From Bacteroidales bacterium (GTDB lineage: Bacteria; Bacteroidota; Bacteroidia; Bacteroidales; UBA932), in contig JAGAIM010000082.1 in assembly GCA_017626555.1 (NCBI GenBank), forward strand, positions 1-47,712: a stretch of DNA of 47,712 nucleotides, in the 5' to 3' direction. Both the position numbers and the translations under genes were made by a program. Under the pieces are notes generated by a model, which was given only the letters and a program-made list of their open reading frames with translations, had not been told where the DNA came from and did not search any database. Positions 17,846 through 25,923 of this stretch are shown piece after piece. Position 1 is the first letter of the stretch; each line of letters opens with the position of its first letter.

Positions 17846-19117
17846 TTAGTTTAGTTCGTTTACAAGTTTGATGCGCAAGTAATTGAGTGCGGTGGACGCA
17901 AATCGCTCGATATTGCGTTTTCTGTCGCCCTTGAATACGGCATTGAAGGTCTCGGTACCTTGCGGGGAACTGACTCCGATCCATACCAGACCTACTGGCT
18001 TTCCCTCGCTTCCTCCGTCCGGGCCTGCAATTCCTGATGTGGCTATGGAGTAGTCGCTGCCCGTCAGTCTTCTTACGCCTTCTGCCATTGCAGCAACGCA
18101 TTCACTGCTTACCGCTCCTTTGTTCCGGATGATATCTGCCGGAACCCCGAGCACGTTAGTCTTGACTTCATTTGCGTAAGATGTTACTGACCCTAGATAA
18201 TAGCCGGAGGAACCAGGAACAGAAGTCAGTAATGCGGAAATGGTTCCGCCTGTGCAGGATTCTGCTGCAGAAACAGTCTTTCCAGCCTTCGTGAGTATCC
18301 GTCCGATACAGCGTTCTAGGGTATCATCTCTGTCTGAGTATATGAATTCTCCCAAAATCTCTTTCAGACGAGCCGTTTCAGCCTCGATTCTAGCCTCTTC
18401 CTCCTCTTTGACTCCACCATAAATGGAAAGTCTCAGTCTGACTCCTGTAAGAGGGTTCGGAAGATATGCAAGGTGGATATCCTCCGGAAGATTGTCTTCC
18501 CATTCTTCTATCATTTTTGACAATGCAGACTCTGCGATTCCGTATGTCATCACAGTGCGGTGGTATATGTCTGATAGGGAATTATGCTGCCGTATGTCTT
18601 CAATTATATCTCCAAGTGCTCCGATAGCCTCAAATGGGACACCAGGGAGGGAATATAGTGTGGCTTGGTGGCCAAAGCGTTCTTCCCCAAACCTGAATAC
18701 CATAACAGGAGCAGTACCAAGACGGTTGGGGATCACTTCACAAGTGTCAGGAACTGATGCTTGAGCAAGGTTGATGTCCAGGACATCCAGTCCTCTGGCG
18801 CTCAATATCTTATGAATTATCTGAAGTTGTCTTTCGTCGGTCTTGTATGAAGAGGCGCCGGAAAGTCTGCTTAATGCTGTCTTTGTGATATCGTCTTTGG
18901 TCGGCCCCAGGCCTCCGGTTACGATCACGATATCATTTTCATACAATTCTCCCTCAAGTGTGTCCACTATTGTGTCCAGGTCATCTCCGATTGAGAGCAT
19001 TTTTGTTACTCTTACACCTGAATCATTGAGTGCCAATGAAATATGTGAGGAATTCGTGTCGATTATCTGTCCTATGAGGATTTCATCACCTATTGTGCAG
19101 ATGGATGCCTGAATCAT
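17846..19117 (-). CDS. cinA: CinA family protein with nicotinamide mononucleotide deamidase domain
   Basis: Two-domain protein of 423 residues. The N-terminal COG1058/MoCF-like domain (TIGDEILIGQIIDTNSSHI, VTGGLGPTKDDITK) typically acts as an ADP-ribose/NAD-related pyrophosphatase. The C-terminal PncC domain (SAAESCTGGTISALLTSVPG, GSVTSYANEVK, TSGIAGPDGGSEGKPVG) deamidates NMN back to nicotinate mononucleotide in pyridine nucleotide salvage. It also carries the historical competence/damage-inducible name. Overlaps pyrD by 4 nt and follows it in an operon. Confidence 0.94.
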   Translation of the reverse strand: MIQASICTIGDEILIGQIIDTNSSHISLALNDSGVRVTKMLSIGDDLDTIVDTLEGELYENDIVIVTGGLGPTKDDITKTALSRLSGASSYKTDERQLQIIHKILSARGLDVLDINLAQASVPDTCEVIPNRLGTAPVMVFRFGEERFGHQATLYSLPGVPFEAIGALGDIIEDIRQHNSLSDIYHRTVMTYGIAESALSKMIEEWEDNLPEDIHLAYLPNPLTGVRLRLSIYGGVKEEEEARIEAETARLKEILGEFIYSDRDDTLERCIGRILTKAGKTVSAAESCTGGTISALLTSVPGSSGYYLGSVTSYANEVKTNVLGVPADIIRNKGAVSSECVAAMAEGVRRLTGSDYSIATSGIAGPDGGSEGKPVGLVWIGVSSPQGTETFNAVFKGDRKRNIERFASTALNYLRIKLVNELN

Positions 19118-20154
19118 TTCGCTTCTGTTTCGAGATAATTTATGATGTTCTTTATCAAGGCAGGACCTTCGTAAACGAAGCCTGAATATAACTCTATGAG
19201 AGATGCTCCTGCATCAAGCATTGCCTTGGCCTGCTCCGGCGACATAATGCCTCCGACTCCAATGATAGGCAGTCTGCCTTCTGATCTTGTGTGCACATAT
19301 TTGACGAGTTCGAGATTTTTCTTGTGCACAGGTGCTCCGGACATTCCTCCGTTGCCGATAGCATCGATCTTTTCCTGTGAAATGCTTGTAAGGCCTTCAC
19401 GGCTTCTTGTCGTATTTCCTGCAACAATTCCGTCAATGCCGGATCTGAGGCAATAGTCAATGATTTCATCAAGTTGCTGATGCGAAAGATCAGGGGAGAC
19501 CTTGAGGAGAATAGGCTTGTAGGTATCGTAATACATACGCAGATCAAGCAGTTTGTCAACAATCTCACCGAGAAATGAAATATCCTGTAATGCAGTGAGT
19601 CCCACTACATTAGGGCAGGAAACATTTACGACAAACATATCAACGAAATCATATAGAAGTCCGAATGCCTTTTCGTAATCTTTTGCAGCCTCTTCATTTA
19701 TGCTTGATGTGTTCTTAGATATATTTGCTGCAACAATCACTTCGGGACGCACCTTCTTAAGATGCTCTACAGCATTCCTGACACCTTTATTATTGATACC
19801 GAACCGGTTGATAAGTGCTTTATCTCCAGGAACTCTGAAACAGCGTGGCTTGGCATTGCCATCCTGAGGGAGGGGCGTCAGTGAACCTATTTCAACAAAC
19901 CCGAATCCGAAATTGGCCATATCATTGTAATATTCCCCGTTCTTATCCAATCCGCCAGCGAGTCCGACAGGATTCGGAAACTTTATACCGAATACTTCTC
20001 TTTCAAGAGACGGAGAATCCTTTTTGTATATCGCCCTGATTATGGAGTGAGCAAACGGGATATGCCTGAGTATGGACAGACCTTTGAATGTCAGATTGTG
20101 TGCAGTTTCCGGATTGAACCTGAAGAGGATTGGCTTGAGGAAATGTTTATACAT
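19114..20154 (-). CDS. pyrD: Dihydroorotate dehydrogenase, class 2-like
   Basis: FMN enzyme that oxidises dihydroorotate to orotate in pyrimidine synthesis. The N-terminal helical extension (MYKHFLKPILFRFNPETAHN) is the membrane/quinone-binding tail of class 2 enzymes. It is followed by NPVGLAGGLDKNGE and GSLTPLPQDGNAKPRCFR. The odd point is the active-site loop, VVNVSCPNVVG with Cys180, where class 2 enzymes normally have Ser and class 1 enzymes have Cys. The ATG at 20154 is preferred to an upstream in-frame GTG at 20175, since a TATATTTG box at 20177-20184 leaves no room for the GTG. 346 residues. Confidence 0.92.
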   Translation of the reverse strand: MYKHFLKPILFRFNPETAHNLTFKGLSILRHIPFAHSIIRAIYKKDSPSLEREVFGIKFPNPVGLAGGLDKNGEYYNDMANFGFGFVEIGSLTPLPQDGNAKPRCFRVPGDKALINRFGINNKGVRNAVEHLKKVRPEVIVAANISKNTSSINEEAAKDYEKAFGLLYDFVDMFVVNVSCPNVVGLTALQDISFLGEIVDKLLDLRMYYDTYKPILLKVSPDLSHQQLDEIIDYCLRSGIDGIVAGNTTRSREGLTSISQEKIDAIGNGGMSGAPVHKKNLELVKYVHTRSEGRLPIIGVGGIMSPEQAKAMLDAGASLIELYSGFVYEGPALIKNIINYLETEAK

Positions 20155-20176
20155 ATCTAATGGTTTTCTTATCACG

Positions 20177-20184
20177 CAAATATA
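20177..20184 (-). promoter_or_regulatory. -7 box for pyrD-cinA
   Basis: TATATTTG on the minus strand, a full match to TAnnTTTG. Predicted start near 20170, a leader of about 16 nt. The -33 region falls within the terminator hairpin of the XRE gene and has no TTTG. Confidence 0.45.
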
Positions 20185-20186
20185 CT

Positions 20187-20214
20187 AAAAAAGTACCGCT
20201 TATGCAGTACTTTT
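20187..20214 (-). terminator. Intrinsic terminator of the XRE regulator gene
   Basis: AAAAGTAC at 20189-20196 pairs with GTACTTTT at 20207-20214, with a further GC-TTAT-GC inside the loop and T-run on the minus strand (20192-20187). It begins directly at the stop codon of the XRE gene. Confidence 0.75.
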
Positions 20215-20637
20215 CTACATTTCCTGGAATGTCCCATCATCGAATAAAACGATAATTTTGGATATTTTCCGTTGTTTTACAATTGGTTGTGCGATATCAG
20301 TTGAAGTATTGAATTCAGTACTCTCTTTCATCTGCTCCTCGATAACTTCATCAGGATTGGAAATTTCAATTCTCGGAAGCAATTCCTGATCAATAGGGAA
20401 GAGACGGTCTTCTGGATATTGTTCAGAGTCCTTGTACATTCTTCCTTTGCCGAAAATAAGCCAATCCATATTCAGGCGAGGGTATTTCACCATCATAGCC
20501 TTTATGAAATCGAAACTCGGATTGTTTCTTCCTGAAAGGACGTGTGATACGCTGGCTCGTACGACGTTGATATTATCAGCAAACTGTGCCTGAGTTATAT
20601 TCTCTGCCAAGAGAAACTGCTTTAATCTGTTATTCAT
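20215..20637 (-). CDS. XRE-family transcriptional regulator
   Basis: DNA-binding protein of 140 residues with an N-terminal HTH of the XRE type (ITQAQFADNINVVRASVSHVLSGRNNPSFDFI). It is followed by PRLNMDWLIFGKGRMY, the standard Bacteroidota version of this regulator, a variable linker and a conserved C-terminal strand IVLFDDGTFQEM. The start at 20637 (MNNRLKQF) is favoured because the promoter predicts transcription from about 20651, downstream of the in-frame ATGs at 20655 and 20649. Targets are unknown; it may control itself or the long AT-rich region upstream. Confidence 0.88.
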   Translation of the reverse strand: MNNRLKQFLLAENITQAQFADNINVVRASVSHVLSGRNNPSFDFIKAMMVKYPRLNMDWLIFGKGRMYKDSEQYPEDRLFPIDQELLPRIEISNPDEVIEEQMKESTEFNTSTDIAQPIVKQRKISKIIVLFDDGTFQEM

Positions 20638-20657
20638 AGTTGTTAACATTGACATTA

Positions 20658-20687
20658 CAAATGTAGCAACAATTTTCGAATATCAAA
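20658..20687 (-). promoter_or_regulatory. Promoter of the XRE regulator gene
   Basis: On the minus strand TTTG at 20687-20684, 18 nt, then TACATTTG at 20665-20658. Both elements match consensus. Leader of about 14 nt. Confidence 0.65.
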
Positions 20688-21084
20688 ACATAAATTTAAG
20701 TTCAATTATGTAACGTGCAGGATGTAAAATAGCGATAAACATATTATAAAATACTTTAGTTAATGCTATTTAAAGTCTTGAATATAGCGTATTTACATTA
20801 AATAAAACTTGTTCTAAGCAACGTTTTTACCCTTAAAATTCTCATTTTATTCCAAAATACATATATAACCTTATTATTTAGTGTATATAACCTATCGTAA
20901 TATGCTGAAAACAACTATATTATGTATTTTGAAAATCCCCTATAAGAATATTTTATATCACATTATTAAATGTTACAATAATTCTAATATCCCAGATGTT
21001 GTGCACTGTTTAGATTTACAGATGTAACTACCACGGCAACAAATGCTGCCCTCTTTTACGTTAACTTATGTGAATAACGGGGGA
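20688..21084. other. AT-rich intergenic region, no gene seen
   Basis: About 400 bp between the divergent XRE and queA genes, very rich in A and T, with stop codons in all frames. A short hairpin GGCA-ACAAATGC-TGCC at 21035-21050 is the only local structure noted. No tRNA, small RNA promoter-terminator pair or repeat could be supported. Confidence 0.6.
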
Positions 21085-21116
21085 TTTCTAAATTTGAGCA
21101 GAAATATGTAAATTTG
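21085..21116 (+). promoter_or_regulatory. Candidate queA promoter
   Basis: TTTC at 21085-21088, 20 nt, then TAAATTTG at 21109-21116, a full -7 match. A start near 21123 gives a leader of about 22 nt. Confidence 0.5.
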
Positions 21117-21144
21117 CATAAATATTAAAATCTCATTACGAAGA

Positions 21145-22353
21145 ATGATTCCACAGATTAGAATAGAAGATTATAATTATTCCCTTCCTGAGGAAAGGAT
21201 TGCTAAATACCCTCTTGAGCGCAGAGACTCCTCGAAACTGTTGACGTATAAAGATGGCGAGGTCTCCGATTACACATTTACTTCTCTCCCAGATATTCTC
21301 CCGGATGATTCATTGATGGTTTTCAATGATACTAAAGTTGTTCCTGCACGACTTCATTTTCAAAGGGAATCTGGAGCGCATATTGAGATTTTCTGCCTGG
21401 AACCAGTTATGCCTGAAGAATATGTCAGTATGTTTGCTGTTAATGACAGATGCCGGTGGAAATGCATCGTCGGAAATGTGAAACGATGGAAAAATGACCT
21501 TTTGTCGCTGTCCAATCCATTGAACGATAATCGAGTACGTGAAATGAACCTGAAGGCCAGGTTAGTGGAGCGTCTTGGAGAGACTTCCATTGTTGAATTC
21601 ACCTGGGATAATGGCGCTCCTTTCTCCAATGTTCTTGAAACCTGCGGATCGATTCCTATACCTCCGTATCTTAATCGAGGAACCGAGGATATCGATCTCG
21701 AACGTTATCAGACCTTATATGCCAGATATCGGGGATCCGTGGCCGCTCCTACGGCAGGACTTCACTTTACTCCTGAGGTATTGGAATCCATACGGAGCAA
21801 GAATATATCGACTGATACTGTATGCCTCCACGTGGGAGCAGGAACGTTCCTTCCGGTCAAAAGTTCTTTGGTTTCCGAACATACTATGCACAGAGAGCCT
21901 TTTGTCGTGACTTTGGAATTTATGGAAAGACTGTTGGCTGCAAAACGAAGGGTCATAGCGGTGGGTACTACATCCGTCAGGACATTGGAATCATTATATT
22001 ATATAGGTGTAAGTTGCATTGAGACAGGTTCTCCTTGTGATGTCGGACAGTGGGATCCGTATTCAAGAGAATATAAGTATTCTGTTGAAGAGGCATTGAC
22101 TGCAATTGTAAATTATCTTAAGGATAACGGGCTTCGGGAACTGAAAGCAGGTACCCGTATCATCATCGTACCTGGATTCCGCTTCCGGGTTGTAGATGTT
22201 CTTGTTACTAATTTTCATCAGCCCCAGAGTACGCTTCTGCTTCTGATTTCGGCATTTGTCGGTGGAGACTGGAAAAAAATATATGATTATGCCCTTGGGC
22301 ACGATTTCCGCTTCCTGAGTTATGGAGACAGTTCTGTGCTGTTTCGCGCCTGA
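21145..22353 (+). CDS. queA: S-adenosylmethionine:tRNA ribosyltransferase-isomerase
   Basis: Transfers the ribosyl part of SAM to 7-aminomethyl-7-deazaguanine in tRNA to give epoxyqueuosine. The 402 residues follow the longer Bacteroidota form. Signature segments are LPEERIAKYPLERRDSSKLL, DSLMVFNDTKVVPARLHF, RYRGSVAAPTAGLHFTPE, CLHVGAGTFLPVKS, VGTTSVRTLESL and FHQPQSTLLLLISAFVG. No other queuosine gene lies here. Confidence 0.96.
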   Translation: MIPQIRIEDYNYSLPEERIAKYPLERRDSSKLLTYKDGEVSDYTFTSLPDILPDDSLMVFNDTKVVPARLHFQRESGAHIEIFCLEPVMPEEYVSMFAVNDRCRWKCIVGNVKRWKNDLLSLSNPLNDNRVREMNLKARLVERLGETSIVEFTWDNGAPFSNVLETCGSIPIPPYLNRGTEDIDLERYQTLYARYRGSVAAPTAGLHFTPEVLESIRSKNISTDTVCLHVGAGTFLPVKSSLVSEHTMHREPFVVTLEFMERLLAAKRRVIAVGTTSVRTLESLYYIGVSCIETGSPCDVGQWDPYSREYKYSVEEALTAIVNYLKDNGLRELKAGTRIIIVPGFRFRVVDVLVTNFHQPQSTLLLLISAFVGGDWKKIYDYALGHDFRFLSYGDSSVLFRA

Positions 22354-22382
22354 ACCAGATGATATTAACTGATATCCTACAA

Positions 22383-22413
22383 TTTGTAATTTTGTAAAAA
22401 GATTATAAATTTG
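22383..22413 (+). promoter_or_regulatory. Promoter of the acyltransferase gene
   Basis: TTTG at 22383-22386, exactly 19 nt, then TAAATTTG at 22406-22413: a perfect Bacteroidota promoter. Transcription from about 22420 gives a 25-nt leader. The clearest promoter in the window. Confidence 0.75.
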
Positions 22414-22444
22414 CAATTTGTACTAATATTTAGACCTTGATACG

Positions 22445-23617
22445 ATGATAGACTTATCAGAATTTGAAAGCATCAGTCCTTATACAGATGCCGAGGCTGC
22501 TGAAGCGCTGAGCAAGTTGGCGGAGTATCCGCTTCTGGCTCGTGTTTCAAGTCAGTTCTTTCCGGAAGAGTCCCCTGATTTTCTGAAAAATCTTCTCAAA
22601 AGCATAAAGACTATTGATGAATTCCAGGTGCTTGTGATGCAGAAGTTTGTTCGTTGGGTGCTGGAGCACACAGCACGCAACTTTTCATACGATGGAATCT
22701 CCAATATAGATCCGAACAAGAAGTTTCTGGCCTTGTCAAACCACAGGGACATAATTCTGGATCCGGCCATAACACAACTTGTATTATACAATAATGGAAT
22801 ACCGATGACAGAAATCGCTGTCGGTGACAACCTTATCACCAACAAGACGATAGAGTATCTCATCCGTTCCAATCGAATGATCAAAGTTGTCAGAGGAATC
22901 ACGGCACGTGAACTTTATCTTTCTTCTCAACTCCTTTCCAAGTATATACGTCTGAACATTACAGAACAGCGCAGTTCCATCTGGCTTGCTCAGAGGCAGG
23001 GACGTACCAAGAACGGTTATGATGTTACGGAACAGGGGCTTCTCAAGATGCTTGATATGAGCGGCACAGGTGATTTCCTTCAGAATTATGAAGAACTCAA
23101 TATTATACCTATGAGTATCTCGTACGAAATCGAGCCGTGCGACATTCTGAAGGCACGAGAACTTGTCATATCCAGAAAGCATAAGTATGTAAAGGCTGAA
23201 GGAGAGGATCTGAATAGCATTATGGTGGGCATAATGAGTCAGAAAGGAAATATCCATCTGAATATAGGAAAGCCTCTTACAAGGGAGGAAATAGCGGAGG
23301 CGGCTCAGTGTGACAAGAATGACCGCTATCAGAAGATAAGACACGCTGTGGATCTCCGTGTCATCGATGGCTATAAATTGTGGAAGAACAATTATATCGC
23401 ATACGATATAGTAAATCATTCATTTAAGTATTCCGATAGATATGACAAGGCTGATCTTGAGCAGTTTGTGTCTTATATGGAACATCAACTCGATACTGTC
23501 GAGCCAGAGATAAATAGAGAGGATCTCAGAAGAATCTTCCTTGATATATATGCCAATCCGGTGGTTACTAAGGAACTTTTGCAAAAGGAAAAGGCTACAG
23601 GAGGCATTCTTCTGTAA
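22445..23617 (+). CDS. Phospholipid acyltransferase-like protein (PlsB/PlsC relative)
   Basis: 390-residue soluble protein resembling Bacteroidota proteins annotated as 1-acyl-glycerol-3-phosphate or glycerol acyltransferases. The motif FLALSNHRDIILDPAI (residues 94-109) aligns with the acyltransferase H-x4-D motif but shows His100-Arg-Asp102 and Asp106, not an exact H-x4-D. MTEIAVGDNLI, RSIWLAQRQGRTKNG (acyl-acceptor block) and NIIPMSISYEIEPCD support the fold. The substrate is unknown. Monocistronic, between its own promoter and a bidirectional terminator. Confidence 0.75.
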   Translation: MIDLSEFESISPYTDAEAAEALSKLAEYPLLARVSSQFFPEESPDFLKNLLKSIKTIDEFQVLVMQKFVRWVLEHTARNFSYDGISNIDPNKKFLALSNHRDIILDPAITQLVLYNNGIPMTEIAVGDNLITNKTIEYLIRSNRMIKVVRGITARELYLSSQLLSKYIRLNITEQRSSIWLAQRQGRTKNGYDVTEQGLLKMLDMSGTGDFLQNYEELNIIPMSISYEIEPCDILKARELVISRKHKYVKAEGEDLNSIMVGIMSQKGNIHLNIGKPLTREEIAEAAQCDKNDRYQKIRHAVDLRVIDGYKLWKNNYIAYDIVNHSFKYSDRYDKADLEQFVSYMEHQLDTVEPEINREDLRRIFLDIYANPVVTKELLQKEKATGGILL

Positions 23618-23627
23618 TATGTCAGAT

Positions 23628-23685
23628 AAAAAAAGACTGATATTCAGGTGAAACCCCAGAAATATCAGTCTTTTTCTATTTTTAT
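23628..23685. terminator. Bidirectional intrinsic terminator
   Basis: A-run plus GACTGATATT at 23628-23644 pairs with AATATCAGTC plus T-run at 23661-23675, loop of 16 nt. It serves the plus-strand acyltransferase gene and the minus-strand operon ending with the MscS gene. Confidence 0.92.
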
Positions 23686-23690
23686 TCGGG

Positions 23691-24608
23691 TCAGTCCTGG
23701 TGAACGTGAATATCCATCTGAGGGAATGGGAACTTGATGCCATTTTTAGGGAGTTCCTCGTATATCTTTCCGTTCATATCGAAATTCACATCCCAGTAGT
23801 CGGCTGAATGAACCCAACCTCTCATTACGAACTTAACACTGCTGTCCGATAGCGAATGAACAGCCACAAAAGGATCTGCAGGTGCTCCTTTTGCAACATT
23901 GAGTATTCTTATATCACCTTTCAGCAATGACATAAGTACCTCCTTGGTACCTTCTGAAGAAGAACCGTATTCTACACTGACTATCCATTCCAGTCTTCTT
24001 AGGGTATTGTCAGAAAAATTATTTACCGTACCATTGAAAAGTGCACCGTTAGGGATGATTATGGACTTGTTGTCAACAGTCGTGAGTTTCGTATTTACGA
24101 TATTCACCTCGGTAACAGTGCCTTCATATCCTTGTGCCTGAATATAATCGCCGGCTTTGAATGGCTTGAAGGCTATTATCATAATTCCACCCGCAAAATT
24201 CTGCACGGTACCGTTCAAAGCCATACCGATAGCCATTCCGCCACCTGCAAGCAATGCTGCAATTGAAGTGGTGTCAATGCCTACTGCTCCGATTGTTATG
24301 ATTATCAAAATAACAGTAAGAGCAATGCTGACTATGCTTTGGGTAAATGAGGATATCGCAGCGTCGGTCTTCTTTCTTTCGAAGATACGCGCAATGATGG
24401 TTTTGATTTTTCTTATGATCCAGGCTCCGATAAGATAAATCGCTAAAGCGGCAAGCAGTTTCAGACCGAAATTGACTGCCTTGTCGATAAGTTCTGATAC
24501 CAGAGTGGTTACTGGAGTTGTTGACAACTTTTCTGCTACAGCGGCAATATGTTGCTGTACATCTATCGTATCGATGGGTTGTGTTTGTAGTAAATGGATG
24601 ATTTTCAT
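23691..24608 (-). CDS. MscS-family mechanosensitive channel
   Basis: Small-conductance channel of the inner membrane, 305 residues. The pore helix shows the Ala/Gly-rich MscS TM3 pattern (IAALLAGGGMAIGMALNG), then the beta domain start NFAGGIMIIAFKPFKAGDYIQ and PNGALFNGTVNNFSD, which is the MscS signature. Two membrane helices precede it. The C-terminal domain ends in FPQMDIHVHQ. It follows the cysteate synthase gene by 14 bp with no terminator between, so it is likely the last gene of the Hdr operon. MscS relatives elsewhere release osmolytes or amino acids; any link to cysteate is speculative. Confidence 0.93.
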   Translation of the reverse strand: MKIIHLLQTQPIDTIDVQQHIAAVAEKLSTTPVTTLVSELIDKAVNFGLKLLAALAIYLIGAWIIRKIKTIIARIFERKKTDAAISSFTQSIVSIALTVILIIITIGAVGIDTTSIAALLAGGGMAIGMALNGTVQNFAGGIMIIAFKPFKAGDYIQAQGYEGTVTEVNIVNTKLTTVDNKSIIIPNGALFNGTVNNFSDNTLRRLEWIVSVEYGSSSEGTKEVLMSLLKGDIRILNVAKGAPADPFVAVHSLSDSSVKFVMRGWVHSADYWDVNFDMNGKIYEELPKNGIKFPFPQMDIHVHQD

Positions 24609-24622
24609 CGCTTTTGATACGT

Positions 24623-25912
24623 TTATTTAAATAAATTCTCCACCTTTGTGATTATCTCATCTTCATTTGAAGATGGGTCAAGGATAAGATCTGGCATTGC
24701 ATTGAAGATCTCTACTTCTGATTTTGCAAGTTCTTCTCCTGCACCTGTGATGTTGAGCATAATCACATCTTCTGCTGTTACAGTCTTCTCGGAAACAGCC
24801 TGAGCAAGTGATGCAACTGCAACGGCTGCAGCATTATGTATGTCTATACCTTCGAGCGCAGCAAATTTTTCTTTCCAGATATGCAGTTCTTCGTTAGTTA
24901 CCTTATATATATCTCCTCCAGCATCAGCAAGAGCGTCATAAAGGCCGCCTGCTACAGGGTATGGAGGTTTTCTGTTCGAGAGCACTTTAGCATCAATTAT
25001 TGCTGCTGCATTGCGTGCTTCTTCTGGGGACATCGGAACAAGAGATCTGGAATTTGCTTTCCACGAATCATACATAATGGTGAACGGGGCATTCTGTGAT
25101 GGATATAGTCTCATCTTGTGGGTACCGTATCTTCCGTCTTCAATGAGTCTTAGATTGTTTTCCCAGGCTGCGATTGTGCCTGTACCGCTTCCTATTGCTT
25201 GGAAATATGCATCCGGAATTCTACCTATCACTTCAACGGCTGACAGAAGAGTTGTGCCCATTCCATCTCTTCTCGCTATATTCTTTGCGCCTCCTTCTGC
25301 CATAAACATATTGCTTTTGCAGGCAATATCAGAAAGTGCTATAGCATCGAAATAATCGGATCCTGCAGGTGAGGCTATTATCTTGACACAGTCTTTCAAC
25401 GGTTTCTTGAACCATAATGCATTGATATTGTCCAAAGGAATCGAAAGCAGCAGAGGAATATTGTTTTCAGAACATACCTTGGCAAATGCACGGGCAGTAT
25501 TTCCCGCCGAGGCTACAACCAGTATTTTCTTGTTGTCCTCTGGAAGCCTGGCGCATACTGAGTATGCTTCTGTTTCCTTGAATGAACAAGTCTCCATCTT
25601 TGCTCCAATTGCAGGGTAATATCCTGATAATGTGATGTATAGGTTGTCGAGTCCGAGTTCTCGTGCTAAATTCTCAGATTTATATGTTACCGGTGCGCAG
25701 GATCCGGAAAGAGTCCTCTTTATCGGGAGCCAGTCGGCGAAGCGGTAGAATCCTTCAAGATCTGTTCTTGGATTATACTTCCGGGTTTCGTATTCTGCCC
25801 TTACAAGGCTTGGCGATGGTGACTGTGGATCTGCAAGAGTCCAGCCTTCATCCTCGAATCTTCTGCCGTCCACGCAGTTGATGAGGTTGTACTTTGTAGG
25901 TTTGAATGTCAT
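24623..25912 (-). CDS. Cysteate synthase (threonine synthase-like PLP enzyme)
   Basis: Predicted to make L-cysteate from O-phosphoserine and sulfite. The 429-residue protein is a fold-type II PLP enzyme related to threonine synthase. YYPAIGAKMETCSFKETEA (about 99-116) holds the probable PLP lysine Lys112, followed by VVASAGNTARAFAKVC (phosphate/PLP binding), GSGTGTIAAWEN (glycine-rich loop) and LNITGAG near the end. The SGYYP-METCSFKE pattern is that of archaeal cysteate synthase from coenzyme M synthesis, not of standard ThrC. In Bacteroidota the same activity feeds capnine-type sulfonolipids. Co-transcribed 11 bp after the Hdr fusion. A divergent threonine synthase is the alternative. Confidence 0.82.
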   Translation of the reverse strand: MTFKPTKYNLINCVDGRRFEDEGWTLADPQSPSPSLVRAEYETRKYNPRTDLEGFYRFADWLPIKRTLSGSCAPVTYKSENLARELGLDNLYITLSGYYPAIGAKMETCSFKETEAYSVCARLPEDNKKILVVASAGNTARAFAKVCSENNIPLLLSIPLDNINALWFKKPLKDCVKIIASPAGSDYFDAIALSDIACKSNMFMAEGGAKNIARRDGMGTTLLSAVEVIGRIPDAYFQAIGSGTGTIAAWENNLRLIEDGRYGTHKMRLYPSQNAPFTIMYDSWKANSRSLVPMSPEEARNAAAIIDAKVLSNRKPPYPVAGGLYDALADAGGDIYKVTNEELHIWKEKFAALEGIDIHNAAAVAVASLAQAVSEKTVTAEDVIMLNITGAGEELAKSEVEIFNAMPDLILDPSSNEDEIITKVENLFK

Positions 25913-25923
25913 ATCTGTATGTT

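Noticed and set aside
21035-21050. Short hairpin GGCA-ACAAATGC-TGCC as a terminator
   Set aside because: A 4-bp stem with an 8-nt loop is too weak, and no gene ends nearby on the plus strand.
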